From positions 1 to 64,000 of the forward strand of contig NZ_JPQU01000031.1 of NCBI RefSeq assembly GCF_000737245.1: 64,000 nt of DNA, read 5' to 3'. Positions 25,759 through 34,924 of the stretch are shown here, piece by piece. This DNA comes from Pseudomonas syringae (GTDB lineage Bacteria; Pseudomonadota; Gammaproteobacteria; Pseudomonadales; Pseudomonadaceae). The position numbers and the translations under genes were made by a program. The notes beneath the pieces were generated by a model, which did not search any database, was not told the origin of the DNA, and saw only the letters and a program-made list of their open reading frames with translations. The first letter of the stretch is position 1; each line of letters starts with the position of its first letter.

Positions 25759-27123
25759 ATGTCCGCCTTCTTCGCCGAGCGCGCTTTTTTACCCAGCGGT
25801 TGGGCCAATAATGTGCGCCTTGAGGTCAGCGCCGCTGGCGTGATCACCCGCATCGCCATTGACGCTGAGGCTTCTGGTGCAGAGTGGCTCAAAGGTCCGC
25901 TGTTGCCGGGCATGCCCAATCTGCATTCCCACGCCTTTCAGCGAGCGATGGCGGGGCTGGCGGAAGTGGCGGGCAACCCCAACGACAGTTTCTGGACCTG
26001 GCGCGACCTGATGTACCGGCTGGTCGGGCAGATCAGCCCCCAGCAACTTGGCGTGATTGCTCGCCAGCTGTATATCGAAATGCTCAAAGGCGGGTTTACC
26101 TCCGTCGCCGAGTTTCACTACGTGCATCAGGACACTGACGGCAAGCCCTATGCGAATCCCGCAGAGCTGGCGCTGCAGATCAGCGCGGCGGCCAGTTCCG
26201 CGGGTATCGGTCTGACGCTGTTACCGGTGCTCTATAGCCACGCAGGCTTTGGTGGGCAAGCGCCGAATGACGGTCAGCGGAGGTTTATCCACAGCACTGA
26301 CAGCTATCTCGATCTTCAAGCCAGGTTGCTGCCAATGCTGCGCGAGCAACCGGCGCAACAGCTGGGTCTGTGCTTTCACTCCCTGCGCGCCGTCACCCCG
26401 GAGCAGATCAGTAAGGTGTTGGCGGCCAGCGATAAGCAATGCCCGGTGCACATCCACATTGCCGAACAGCAAAAGGAAGTCGATGACTGCCTGAACTGGA
26501 GCGGTCGCCGACCGGTGCAATGGTTGTATGAGAACACGGCAGTGGATCAGCGCTGGTGTCTGGTCCATGCGACGCATGTGGAGCCGGACGAAGTAGCACT
26601 GATGGCCCGGAGTGGGGCGGTTGCCGGGTTGTGTCTGACCACGGAAGCGAATCTGGGTGACGGAATCTTTCCGGCCGTGGACTACGTCGCACAGGGTGGG
26701 CGCTGGGGAATCGGTTCCGACAGCCACGTTTCGCTGAGCGTGGTGGAGGAGTTACGTTGGCTGGAGTACGGCCAGCGGCTACGGGATCAGCGTCGTAACC
26801 GCCTGTATCGCAGTGACCAGCCGATGGTCGGCCGGACCTTGTTTGATGCAGCGTTGGCCGGCGGTGCGCAGGCGTTGGCTCAGCCGATTGGGAAGTTGGA
26901 GGTCGGGCAGCGGGCTGACTGGCTGGTGCTGGATGGCAATGACCCCTATATCGCCACAGCGTCGGGCGACGGGGTTCTCAATCGTTGGCTGTTCGCAGGC
27001 GGGGACCGGCAGATTCGCGATGTGATGGTCAATGGCAAGTGGGTGGTGCGAGAAGGGCATCACGCCGGGGAAGAGCAGAGCAGTCGTGACTTCGCCCAGG
27101 TGTTGCGTGAGCTGTTGGGGTAA
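25759..27123 (+). CDS. hutF: Formimidoylglutamate deiminase
   Basis: A 454-residue amidohydrolase that deiminates N-formimidoyl-L-glutamate to N-formyl-L-glutamate and ammonia, the step before HutG. The ATG at 25759 begins MSAFFAERAFLPSGW; 24 upstream in-frame codons include the operator and are excluded. Metal-binding HxH is in MPNLHSHAFQRAM near residue 55; further ligands are in VHIHIAEQQKEVDD (His), LVHATHVEPDE (His) and GSDSHVSLSVVEE (Asp). The presence of HutF and HutG shows the five-step pathway. It is divergent from hutC. Confidence 0.95.
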   Translation: MSAFFAERAFLPSGWANNVRLEVSAAGVITRIAIDAEASGAEWLKGPLLPGMPNLHSHAFQRAMAGLAEVAGNPNDSFWTWRDLMYRLVGQISPQQLGVIARQLYIEMLKGGFTSVAEFHYVHQDTDGKPYANPAELALQISAAASSAGIGLTLLPVLYSHAGFGGQAPNDGQRRFIHSTDSYLDLQARLLPMLREQPAQQLGLCFHSLRAVTPEQISKVLAASDKQCPVHIHIAEQQKEVDDCLNWSGRRPVQWLYENTAVDQRWCLVHATHVEPDEVALMARSGAVAGLCLTTEANLGDGIFPAVDYVAQGGRWGIGSDSHVSLSVVEELRWLEYGQRLRDQRRNRLYRSDQPMVGRTLFDAALAGGAQALAQPIGKLEVGQRADWLVLDGNDPYIATASGDGVLNRWLFAGGDRQIRDVMVNGKWVVREGHHAGEEQSSRDFAQVLRELLG

Positions 27124-27147
27124 AGATTCGGTATTTGACGACGTCGA

Positions 27148-27241
27148 CGTGGGACCGGCTTTAGCCGGGAAGGCGACATTTCTGACGATAGAAATGTTGC
27201 GAATGTACCGGCCTCTTCCCGGCTAAAGCCGGTCCCACGAC
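27148..27241. repeat. REPIN, family B
   Basis: GACGTGGGACCGGCTTTAGC arm and complement, between the convergent ends of hutF and the lipocalin gene. Confidence 0.9.
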
Positions 27242-27263
27242 ATCGCGTCAATACTTGGAATAG

Positions 27264-27842
27264 TTATTTCCCTTCCTTCCCGATCTTCGAATCTTCAACC
27301 CGCCAGATCAGCTTGGTGGTGTCGTAGCCCTGTTGCTGGGCTTCGCTGAGCATTTTTTCCTTAACGGACGTAGATACCGTCGGCGTGCGCGACAGCAGCC
27401 ACAGGTATTTGCGATCCGGATTGCCAACCACGGCGGTCTTGTAACCGTCGCCGATGTACAGCACCCAGTAATCGCCTTTGGCTACGCCAGGCAGAATGCG
27501 TGAAAACCAGTTATCGAACACTACCGACAGCTTGTCGGTCTTGCCTGGCACTTGCGGCGAGGCCGTGCCGGTGGCTTCCTGCCATTCGCCTTCGATGGTC
27601 CGGCAGCGATTGGTCACGCCGACATTGCCATCAGGCTTGAGCAGGTAATGGGCTTCGGACTGCGCACAGTTGCGCTGGAAAAACATCGGCAGACGAGCGA
27701 TTTCGTACCAGGTGCCCTGGTACTGCTTGAGATCCACTTCGCCAACGGTCTTGGGCTCAAGGTTGTCCGCCGAGTGCGCAAAACCAATTGCCAGAAAGCT
27801 GGCCATCAACACCACGCCGAAGCGCACAAGTAATTTGATCAT
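27264..27842 (-). CDS. Lipocalin (Blc-like)
   Basis: A 192-residue secreted lipocalin of the bacterial Blc group. The N-terminal signal MIKLLVRFGVVLMASFLAIG ends FAHSA without a lipobox Cys, so unlike E. coli Blc it should be a soluble periplasmic protein rather than an outer-membrane lipoprotein. The lipocalin GxW motif is in YQGTWYEIARLPMFF near residue 41; further conserved segments are NRCRTIEGEW and YWVLYIGDGYKTAVVGNPD. Members bind lipids and are tied to envelope stress. Cotranscribed after the small lipoprotein gene upstream (3-base gap). Confidence 0.92.
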   Translation of the reverse strand: MIKLLVRFGVVLMASFLAIGFAHSADNLEPKTVGEVDLKQYQGTWYEIARLPMFFQRNCAQSEAHYLLKPDGNVGVTNRCRTIEGEWQEATGTASPQVPGKTDKLSVVFDNWFSRILPGVAKGDYWVLYIGDGYKTAVVGNPDRKYLWLLSRTPTVSTSVKEKMLSEAQQQGYDTTKLIWRVEDSKIGKEGK

Positions 27843-27845
27843 GAC

Positions 27846-28100
27846 TTATTTCAAACCCTGGCCCGAGAACATCAGCACCTTGTCGCCAGCGTATTGAACG
27901 CTGATAAAGCTTTTCTGATCGCCCCACGTGCAACTGGACATGCCCAGCGCGCCGGAACATTCGGTCGGGCTGCCGAGCAGGTTTTCGACCTCTGCCTTGG
28001 GCATGCCAGCGGAAAGTTTCGAGTAGTTTTCCTGATTGACCTTGCTGCAAGCAGTCAGCAGAACGAGAAAAGACAACAACGCTAGAGCGCGCAGAGACAT
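27846..28100 (-). CDS. Small BamE/SmpA-like lipoprotein (DUF3862-like)
   Basis: An 84-residue lipoprotein starting at ATG 28100. The signal MSLRALALLSFLVLLTACSK contains the lipobox LTAC, with the lipidated Cys at position 18. The mature part NYSKLSAGMPKAEVENLLGS followed by PTECSG is the small SmpA/OmlA (BamE)-like fold also found in DUF3862. The function is unknown; relatives stabilise envelope complexes. It immediately precedes the lipocalin gene, which suggests a shared envelope role. A 20-codon longer frame is leader. Confidence 0.85.
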   Translation of the reverse strand: MSLRALALLSFLVLLTACSKVNQENYSKLSAGMPKAEVENLLGSPTECSGALGMSSCTWGDQKSFISVQYAGDKVLMFSGQGLK

Positions 28101-28289
28101 GGATGAAGCTCCTGAACGGAAGGGGGCAACGCCGCAGCAAACGGTCGATCGGGCACGCATGCTGGCGTAATGCCGAAAGCTTAGAAGAGAAAAACTCGAT
28201 CTGGTTCCGTTGGTCGACGGGTCTTTGTGTGGAAGACTGAATTCGGACTAAAATCGGTTCTTTGTTTCTCGCCTAAGAGATTTTGCCTT

Positions 28290-28562
28290 ATGAAGCTTTC
28301 ATCGCATGTGAAGCCAATCAGCTATCTGAAAAGCCACGCGGCCGAAATCGTCAGGGACCTGTCTGAAAGTCGTGAGCCTATGCTGATCACTCAAAATGGT
28401 GAAGCGAAGCTGGTCGTGCTGGACGTGAAAAGCTATGAGCAGCAGTTGGAGACCTTTGCCCTGCTCAAAATTCTTGCGCTGGGTAGTCGCGAGATAGAGC
28501 GCGGGGAATTTAATGACATCGATGAGGCATTCGCAGCGCTGGACAGGAATGATGACGAATGA
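28290..28562 (+). CDS. Type II antitoxin, Phd/YefM family
   Basis: A 90-residue protein from ATG 28290 (MKLSSHVKPISYLKSHAAEI). The N-terminal ribbon-helix-type Phd/YefM DNA-binding fold is followed by the conserved EPMLITQNGEAKLVVLDVKS near residues 30-49. The C-terminal half is acidic (FNDIDEAFAALDRNDDE), the typical toxin-binding tail. It overlaps the toxin gene by four bases. As is usual for such pairs it should repress its own promoter together with the toxin. Confidence 0.92.
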   Translation: MKLSSHVKPISYLKSHAAEIVRDLSESREPMLITQNGEAKLVVLDVKSYEQQLETFALLKILALGSREIERGEFNDIDEAFAALDRNDDE

Positions 28563-28891
28563 GTTTCAAAGTTGTCATTTTGAAGTCCGCACAATACGAA
28601 CTCAAAGAATTACGTAACTATATAGTCCGCAAGTTCTCGCACGACACTTGGCTGATGACTTCTGAGAAACTCCAGAAAGCCTTGAAAATTCTTGAGACCT
28701 CACCCCTTTTGGGCGCAGTCCCTGAAGAGATTGAGATGTTGAATCTTGGCCCATTTCGCCAGATTGTTTCAGGCATGAATCGAATTATTTACGAAACTCG
28801 GCAGGACGTCGTGTTCATTCATGTCATCGCCGATACCCGCAGAAACATGACTGACTTGTTAACCAAGCGCCTTCTTCATAGCTCCCAGTAA
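28559..28891 (+). CDS. Type II toxin, RelE/ParE superfamily
   Basis: A 110-residue RelE/ParE-like protein (MSFKVVILKSAQYELKELRN). The N-terminal helix and the C-terminal strand FRQIVSGMNRIIYETRQDVV are characteristic, and VFIHVIADTRRNM holds the basic residues near the C-terminus. It lacks the clear catalytic set of RelE ribonucleases visible by eye, so ParE-type gyrase inhibition is as likely as mRNA cleavage. The overlapping antitoxin gene precedes it. It converges with the DUF924 gene, 4 bases apart. Confidence 0.9.
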   Translation: MSFKVVILKSAQYELKELRNYIVRKFSHDTWLMTSEKLQKALKILETSPLLGAVPEEIEMLNLGPFRQIVSGMNRIIYETRQDVVFIHVIADTRRNMTDLLTKRLLHSSQ

Positions 28892-28895
28892 AGTC

Positions 28896-29498
28896 TTAAA
28901 ACCTCGACCCGGGCTCTTTCAGAAACTCGATTTCTTCTGGCGTGGAAGTGCGCCCGAGGATGTCGTTGCGATGCGGGAAGCGACCGAAGCGTTTGATCAC
29001 TGCACGGTGGCGCTCGGCGTAGTCGAGGCTGCTGGTGAGAAATTCGCGGTCAGTGGCGGGGAGTAAGGGGAGGAGATCGGTAATGCGGGCGACGGCCTGA
29101 TTCTGCGCGTCGAGGTTTTCACAGTGCTCAAGCACCAGATAGATAAAGGTGCGTTGCAGCGGATCCAGATGCTGGTCACGGCCGAGCTTCAGGCCATGTA
29201 TGACAAGTTGCTGAGCCCGTTGATCCCCAGCGAAGGCTTTGGGGGTGTCGCGGTAAATCATGCGTGGTAACTGGTCCAGCAGCAGTATCAATGCCAGCCA
29301 GCCATCAGGGGTTTCTGCCCACTCTTTCAAACCGCCAGAGAGCGCCGTATCGACCAGATCGCCGAAGCGACTCTTGGCTTCGGCGTCCTGTGCTTTGCTC
29401 TTGCCGAACCACAACTTGCCCTTGGCTTTTGCCACTTCACTGGGGGATTCGGCAGAACCGAACCACCATTCAAGCAGCGCAAGCCAGGGGGCAATCAT
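28896..29498 (-). CDS. DUF924 family protein
   Basis: A 200-residue cytoplasmic protein. The DUF924 hallmarks are seen: an early LEWWFGSAES, WLALILLLDQLPRMIYRDTP near residue 67 and RFPHRNDILGRTSTPEEIEF near the C-terminus. The biochemical role is not known (predicted TPR-like alpha-helical fold). It lies 5 bases downstream of fbp on the same strand, so it is probably translated from the fbp transcript. Confidence 0.88.
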   Translation of the reverse strand: MIAPWLALLEWWFGSAESPSEVAKAKGKLWFGKSKAQDAEAKSRFGDLVDTALSGGLKEWAETPDGWLALILLLDQLPRMIYRDTPKAFAGDQRAQQLVIHGLKLGRDQHLDPLQRTFIYLVLEHCENLDAQNQAVARITDLLPLLPATDREFLTSSLDYAERHRAVIKRFGRFPHRNDILGRTSTPEEIEFLKEPGSRF

Positions 29499-29503
29499 GA
29501 TGA

Positions 29504-30514
29504 TCAGCCTTTGTGGTACGAGGTCGCGCGCTCAACTTCTTCCTTCGAACCCAGGAACACCGCTACACGCTGGTGCAGGCCGTCCGGCTTGATATCGAGG
29601 ATGCGCTGGTGACCATCGGTGGACGCGCCGCCAGCCTGTTCAACCAGGAAGGACATCGGGTTGGCTTCGTACATCAGGCGCAGTTTGCCTGGCTTGGAAG
29701 GTTCGCGGCTGTCACGTGGATACATGAACAGGCCGCCACGAGTCAGGATGCGATGCACGTCGCCAACCATCGCCGCAACCCAGCGCATGTTGTAGTTCTT
29801 TTTCAAAGGACCGTCTTCACCCGCCAGCAATTCGTCAACGTAGCGCTGTACCGGGGCTTCCCAGTGACGCTGGTTGGACATGTTGATGGCGAATTCCTGA
29901 GTGGATTCCGGAATCTTGATGTCTTCGTGGGTCAGTACGAAGCTGCCCATCTCGCGATCCAGGGTGAAACCTTTGACGCCGTCGCCGAGAGTCAGCACCA
30001 GCATGGTCTGCGGGCCGTAAATCGCGTAACCGGCGGCTACTTGCTGGGTCCCTGGCTGCAGGAAAGCGTTTTCGTTCAACGGCTCATTCTGGCTCAGGTA
30101 TTCGTTCGGGCAACGCAGTACCGAAAAGATGGTGCCAACCGGGGCGTTGATGTCGATGTTCGACGAGCCGTCCAGTGGGTCGAATACCAGCAGGTACGCG
30201 CCTTTCGGGTATTTGCCGGGAATCTGGTAGGCATTGTCCATTTCTTCGGACGCCATGCCGGCCAGGTGACCGCCCCATTCGTTGGCTTCAAGCAGGATTT
30301 CGTTGGAAATCACGTCGAGCTTTTTCTGCACTTCGCCCTGAACGTTTTCAGTGCCCATGCTGCCAAGCACGCCGCCCAGCGCGCCCTTGGAGACGGCGTG
30401 GCTGATTTCCTTGCACGCACGCGCCACCACCTCGATCAGGAAGCGCAGATCGGCAGGAGTGTTGTTGCTGCGGGTCTGCTCAATCAAATAGCGACTCAGG
30501 GTAACGCGGGACAT
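29504..30514 (-). CDS. fbp: Fructose-1,6-bisphosphatase class I
   Basis: A 336-residue gluconeogenic enzyme hydrolysing fructose-1,6-bisphosphate to fructose-6-phosphate. The metal-binding motif [20 protein letters not shown] lies near residue 110-130, preceded by the ASEEMDN segment in place of the usual GDEED-like loop. [12 protein letters not shown] and the C-terminal GGLFMYPRD segment complete the family. Pseudomonads rely on it because they use the Entner-Doudoroff route with hexose-phosphate cycling. DUF924 follows directly. Confidence 0.96.
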   Translation of the reverse strand: MSRVTLSRYLIEQTRSNNTPADLRFLIEVVARACKEISHAVSKGALGGVLGSMGTENVQGEVQKKLDVISNEILLEANEWGGHLAGMASEEMDNAYQIPGKYPKGAYLLVFDPLDGSSNIDINAPVGTIFSVLRCPNEYLSQNEPLNENAFLQPGTQQVAAGYAIYGPQTMLVLTLGDGVKGFTLDREMGSFVLTHEDIKIPESTQEFAINMSNQRHWEAPVQRYVDELLAGEDGPLKKNYNMRWVAAMVGDVHRILTRGGLFMYPRDSREPSKPGKLRLMYEANPMSFLVEQAGGASTDGHQRILDIKPDGLHQRVAVFLGSKEEVERATSYHKG

Positions 30515-30836
30515 GGATAGCTCCGAATATGGGGGAATAAAAACCCGCGCAGTTTAACGCGAGTGGAGACGTAATACTGCCCATAAGACTGGGTTATCAC
30601 CCATTGAGTTCACGTTTGGCTCAGCGTAGCTGGAAATTGCTGAAGGGGTGGCTGAAACGAGGTGGGCACCATGGATGGTAGGAGACCCCGTCCCGGCGTT
30701 GGCGCCGCGCTGTCGGGCGGTCCTGACACGTACTGTAGGAGCGCGCTTGCCCGCGATGCGGTATGCCAGCGAAAAATATGTTGTCTGACCTCACGCTATC
30801 GCGGGCAAGCGCGCTCCTACAGGACTAGCGATCAGC
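30515..30836. other. Intergenic region upstream of fbp
   Basis: The 322 bases between fbp and the DUF3999 gene contain a family D REPIN at 30734-30822. In the rest I see nothing that I can name beyond the presumed fbp promoter. Confidence 0.55.
30734..30822. repeat. REPIN, family D
   Basis: TGTAGGAGCGCGCTTGCCCG arm and complement just after the DUF3999 stop. Confidence 0.9.
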
Positions 30837-32243
30837 TTACGACCTTGGTTGTGACCCCCGCCGCGAGCTCAATGCAATCCAGCCCAGCAGAACAAAGCCC
30901 AGCACCAGAACGCCCCACAGGCCTGCGCGTTTCCAGTCGAAGCTGTCCACGATGGGAGCAATGGGAGCAATGGGAGCGGGTGCCACGCCAGCAGCCTTTA
31001 CAGGGGCGGTGTCGGGTTCGGCGCGACCCAGGCTGGCCAGCCTCTGTGAGCTGTAATCGGGGATCAATGTCGACAGCGGCACGCTGCCCACAGTCGCTGT
31101 CGCGTTACCGACGGCCAGAGAAAACGGCCCATTACCCTGTGCCTGGAACACCAGTTGGGTGGCGCGCACGGCGAAACGTATTTGCGGGGCTTGCGCGCCC
31201 AGGCCGCCGCCGCGTTCGTCGACTTCGAGGCGCAATTGGCCCACGACTTTACCCGGCAACTGCATTTCGTCCTGGACCATGTTCTCGCCGTTTTGCATCA
31301 GGCGGTAAAGCAGCCCGCTGCCGATCGGCTCCCACGGGGCTTTACTGTCCAGGCGACCATACAAGGTGGCTGGTGCCAGGCTGTTGGCTTGGCTGATGTC
31401 GAATTTCAGGTGCTCGATAGGCAATGCGCGTGGCAGATCCCAAATGTAATTGCCAGGTTCCGCCAGACTGCCGCTGACAGGTTGCGACCAGCTCAGGGGT
31501 AAGCTCGGATTGTCTGTGTGCACACTGGTCAGCTGTGCTGAGGTCAGGGTCGGCGCGCTCTGGGGAGCTTTCCATAGCAGCCGCAGATAGCGAGCTGTGC
31601 GACCGGGCAGGCTGACGTCCCGCTGCTCGACCAGTTCGTCGGCGAAGGAGAGCCGGGCAACCTGGCCTTCACCCCAGGCTTGCCAGGTTTGAAGGTCATC
31701 GCTGGCTTCAATCGTGAAGCGCTGTAGACCTTCGCGCTCGGTGCTCCAGTCCAGAGTCAGCAGCTCCAGCGGGGTGTTCAGGGCGCTGGTGTCCAACAGC
31801 CAGCCACGCAGGATTTCCTCACCGGCTTCAATGTCACTTTGCGGTTGCACGTCGACCACCGCACCGCTGGCGGTCCGTTCGACACGAATGGTCGGTACGG
31901 TGTCGCTGGCGTCAGCGTTGTCATAGAGCGGGAACCACTTCACGTCAGTCGGCGTAGAGGGCTGTTGGAGCTGAACCGGTTTGTAGGCGACGGAATACGC
32001 TTGCGCCTGGTCTTGAGCATCGAAGATGCGCACATCCGCCAGATCGGACCTGCGTGAATCCAGTTGCACCGCCAGTGGCAGCTCAATGCGGTACCACGGG
32101 CCTTCGCCTGAGAGTTTCAAGGGCGTACGGCTGGCAAAGTCGCCGGGATTTTCCTGGGCGCTGGCAAACATCGCGCTGACCAGCGTGGCGCCGAAAACGG
32201 CCGCTCTGAACAGCTGCGGACGACTCAAAAGCTCGATTTTCAT
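30837..32243 (-). CDS. DUF3999 family envelope protein
   Basis: A 468-residue exported protein from ATG 32243. The signal peptide (MKIELLSRPQLFRAAVFGAT ... FASAQ) is followed by a long periplasmic region in the DUF3999 pattern, with beta-rich segments such as YRIELPLAVQLDSRRSDLAD and a discoidin-like RFTIEASDDLQTWQAWGEGQ. A single membrane helix lies near the C-terminus (GLWGVLVLGFVLLGWIAL). A linker before it contains three API repeats, encoded by a 9-bp tandem repeat around 30955-30980. The function is unknown. In P. aeruginosa such genes stand beside a DUF2339 membrane protein, which is absent here. Confidence 0.8.
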   Translation of the reverse strand: MKIELLSRPQLFRAAVFGATLVSAMFASAQENPGDFASRTPLKLSGEGPWYRIELPLAVQLDSRRSDLADVRIFDAQDQAQAYSVAYKPVQLQQPSTPTDVKWFPLYDNADASDTVPTIRVERTASGAVVDVQPQSDIEAGEEILRGWLLDTSALNTPLELLTLDWSTEREGLQRFTIEASDDLQTWQAWGEGQVARLSFADELVEQRDVSLPGRTARYLRLLWKAPQSAPTLTSAQLTSVHTDNPSLPLSWSQPVSGSLAEPGNYIWDLPRALPIEHLKFDISQANSLAPATLYGRLDSKAPWEPIGSGLLYRLMQNGENMVQDEMQLPGKVVGQLRLEVDERGGGLGAQAPQIRFAVRATQLVFQAQGNGPFSLAVGNATATVGSVPLSTLIPDYSSQRLASLGRAEPDTAPVKAAGVAPAPIAPIAPIVDSFDWKRAGLWGVLVLGFVLLGWIALSSRRGSQPRS

Positions 32244-32333
32244 GGGGTGTCTGCTCGGAATTGTCCGAGAAGTCCTTATCGTTTGTAGGTTTTTGCTACT
32301 GCATTGGTGCGAAATATCCCACATTTCAAATAA

Positions 32334-32440
32334 CTGTGGGAGCGACCGGTGTGGCGCTCCACCTTGCTCGCGAAGGCGTCGATACAGTCACCACAATGTG
32401 GCGCATGAACCATTGTCTTCGCGAGCAAGCTCGCTCCCAC
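32334..32440. repeat. REPIN, family A, left arm interrupted
   Basis: The right arm is intact (TCTTCGCGAGCAAGCTCGCT...). The left arm begins GTGGGAGCGA, then carries about 17 extra bases (CCGGTGTGGCGCTCCAC) before CTTGCTCGCGAAG. Confidence 0.8.
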
Positions 32441-32473
32441 GGGTCCCACGGTTTTACTTTATGCGTTCGAGGT

Positions 32474-34924
32474 TTAATCCAGCGCCTGCCAGATCTCTCC
32501 GGCATATTCGCGAATCGTCCGGTCCGATGAGAACCAGCCCATGCGCGAGGTGTTGAGCACTGCCGAGCGCCACCATTGCTTGGAGTCGTGCCAGTGAGCT
32601 TCGACCTTGGCCTGGGCTTCCCAGTACGAATCAAAGTCCGCACAGACCATGAAGCGGTCATACGCCAGCAATTGATCGATCAAACCCGCATAGCGATTTG
32701 GATCATCCGGCGAGAACACCCCGCCACGGATTGCTTGCAGCACATCGTTCAGACGACCCGATGCGGCAGCGTCTCCGTGAGCGCTGAAGTCACCCAGCAA
32801 TTTGCGGGCTTCGACCTGTTGCGCCGTCATGCCGAAAATGAACATGTGTTCCAGCCCGACTTGCTCGCTCATCTCCACGTTGGCACCGTCCAAGGTGCCG
32901 ATGGTCAGTGCGCCGTTGAGGCCGAACTTCATGTTACTGGTGCCAGATGCTTCCAGGCCCGCTGTAGAAATCTGCTCGGACAAGTCGGCTGCCGGGATGA
33001 TGCTTTCCGCCAGGCTCACGTTGTAGTTGGGCAGGAACACCACTTTGAGCAGCCCGCGCACAGTCGGGTCGTTGTTCACGGTACGGGCGATGTCGTTGGT
33101 CAGCTTGATGATCAACTTGGCCGAGTGATAACTAGCCGCTGCCTTGCCCGCGAAAATTTTCACGCGTGGCACCCAATCGGTGCCCGGTTGAGCACGAATG
33201 GCCTGATACAGCGCAATAGTGTGGAACAGATTCAACAACTGACGCTTGTATTCGTGGATCCGTTTGACCTGCACATCAAACATCGCGGCCGGGTTGACCA
33301 CGATGCCGAGTCGCTCATTAATGATCGCTGCCAGCGCGCGTTTGCTATGCAGTCGCTGATCGGCGAACTGCTTGCGGAACGAGCTTTTCTCGGCAAAGGG
33401 CTCCAGCTCGATCAGGCGCGTTTCCGCGTTATCGAGCACGTCATCGCCCAAGGCTTCTTTAAGCATGTCGGTGAGCTTGGGGTTGGACTGGAACAGCCAG
33501 CGGCGGAAGGTAATGCCGTTGGTTTTGTTGTTGATCCGCTCCGGATACAGCTTGTGCAGCTCGGCAAACACCGTCTTGCGCATCAATTGGGTATGCAGCG
33601 CCGAAACGCCGTTGATGCTATGGGAGCCGAGGAACGCCAGGTTACCCATGCGAACCCGACGACCATTTTCTTCTTCGATCAGCGACACGGCGCGCAGCAC
33701 ATCGAAGTCATGAATGCCTTTGGCGCGCAGCGTGTCGATGTGCTGGGCATTGATGATGTAGATGATCTGCATGTGGCGCGGCAACATCCGCTCCATCAGG
33801 CCTACCGACCAGGTTTCCAGCGCCTCAGGCAGCAAGGTGTGGTTGGTGTAGGCCAGGGTGCCGACGGTGATCTTCCACGCCGCGTCCCACGCGATGCCGT
33901 GGTTGTCGATCAACTGACGCATCAGCTCGGCCACGGCAATGGAAGGGTGCGTGTCGTTCATCTGGATCGCGGCGTGTTCCGGCAGATCCATTAGCGTGGC
34001 ATGCATGTTCAAGTGACGGCGCAGCAAATCCTGCAGCGATGCGGAAACGAAGAAATACTCCTGACGCAGGCGCAATTCCTGGCCGGCTTCCGTCGCGTCG
34101 TTGGGGTACAGCACACGGGAGATGCTTTCTGCGCGCACGACTTCGGCGACTGCACCAAAGTGGTCACCGGCGTTGAAACGCTCAAGGTGCAGATCTTCCA
34201 CCGCACGGGCACGCCACAGACGCAGGGTGTTCACGCTTTTGCCGCGCCAGCCGACCACCGGTGTGTCGTAAGCGATGGCTCGCACGGTTTCCGATGGGCG
34301 CCAGACCTGACGCTGTTCGCCCGCTTCATTGATGATGGTTTCGACACTGCCGCTAAAGCCGATGGGATACACCACTTCAGGGCGCTCGAATTCCCACGGG
34401 TTACCGAAGTCCAGCCAGTTCTCCGTTTGCTCCTGCTGCCAGCCGTCGACGATGGCCTGACGGAACAGGCCGTGTTCGTAACGAATGCCATAGCCGTGAC
34501 CGGCGATGCCGAGGGTCGACATGCTTTCCATGAAGCACGCAGCCAGACGGCCCAGGCCGCCGTTGCCGAGTGCGGCGTCCGGCTCCAGCAATTTGATGCG
34601 CTCGATGTCCACGCCCAGCTCGGTCATGGCCTCGCGGGCGATTTCCAGCAGGCCGAGGTTGCTCAGACTGTCGTATAGCAAGCGGCCAATGAGAAATTCC
34701 AGCGACAGGTAATAAACCCGCTTCTGGACCTTGCGGTAAATCTGCCGGGTATGGTCCATCCAGTGCTCGACCATGTGGTCGCGGGCGGCCAGTGCAACGG
34801 CTTCGAACCAGTCATGCTCAAACGCATGGTCAGGGTCCTTACCCACCGCATAGGTGAGTTTGGCGAGAACGGCGGCGCGAAAAGCGGCCACTTCAGCGTC
34901 ACGAACAAGTGGTTCCTGAGACAT
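32474..34924 (-). CDS. glgP: Glycogen/maltodextrin phosphorylase
   Basis: An 816-residue pyridoxal-phosphate enzyme that releases glucose-1-phosphate from glycogen or maltodextrins. The PLP lysine is in EASGTSNMKFGLNGALTIGT near residue 660, the classical family signature. The N-terminal RVYYLSLEFLIGRLL, the glycine-rich LGNGGLGRLAACFMES near 120, and the RIHEYKRQLLN motif near 560 are present. The length is typical for bacterial GlgP/MalP. It is monocistronic in appearance, flanked by a REPIN on its 3' side and divergent from pip. Confidence 0.97.
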   Translation of the reverse strand: MSQEPLVRDAEVAAFRAAVLAKLTYAVGKDPDHAFEHDWFEAVALAARDHMVEHWMDHTRQIYRKVQKRVYYLSLEFLIGRLLYDSLSNLGLLEIAREAMTELGVDIERIKLLEPDAALGNGGLGRLAACFMESMSTLGIAGHGYGIRYEHGLFRQAIVDGWQQEQTENWLDFGNPWEFERPEVVYPIGFSGSVETIINEAGEQRQVWRPSETVRAIAYDTPVVGWRGKSVNTLRLWRARAVEDLHLERFNAGDHFGAVAEVVRAESISRVLYPNDATEAGQELRLRQEYFFVSASLQDLLRRHLNMHATLMDLPEHAAIQMNDTHPSIAVAELMRQLIDNHGIAWDAAWKITVGTLAYTNHTLLPEALETWSVGLMERMLPRHMQIIYIINAQHIDTLRAKGIHDFDVLRAVSLIEEENGRRVRMGNLAFLGSHSINGVSALHTQLMRKTVFAELHKLYPERINNKTNGITFRRWLFQSNPKLTDMLKEALGDDVLDNAETRLIELEPFAEKSSFRKQFADQRLHSKRALAAIINERLGIVVNPAAMFDVQVKRIHEYKRQLLNLFHTIALYQAIRAQPGTDWVPRVKIFAGKAAASYHSAKLIIKLTNDIARTVNNDPTVRGLLKVVFLPNYNVSLAESIIPAADLSEQISTAGLEASGTSNMKFGLNGALTIGTLDGANVEMSEQVGLEHMFIFGMTAQQVEARKLLGDFSAHGDAAASGRLNDVLQAIRGGVFSPDDPNRYAGLIDQLLAYDRFMVCADFDSYWEAQAKVEAHWHDSKQWWRSAVLNTSRMGWFSSDRTIREYAGEIWQALD

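Noticed and set aside
29513..30520. A 335-codon open frame antisense to fbp
   Set aside because: Shadow of fbp, with no start signal and no recognisable protein pattern.
32576..33994. A 472-codon open frame antisense to glgP
   Set aside because: Shadow of glgP, which carries all family motifs on the opposite strand.
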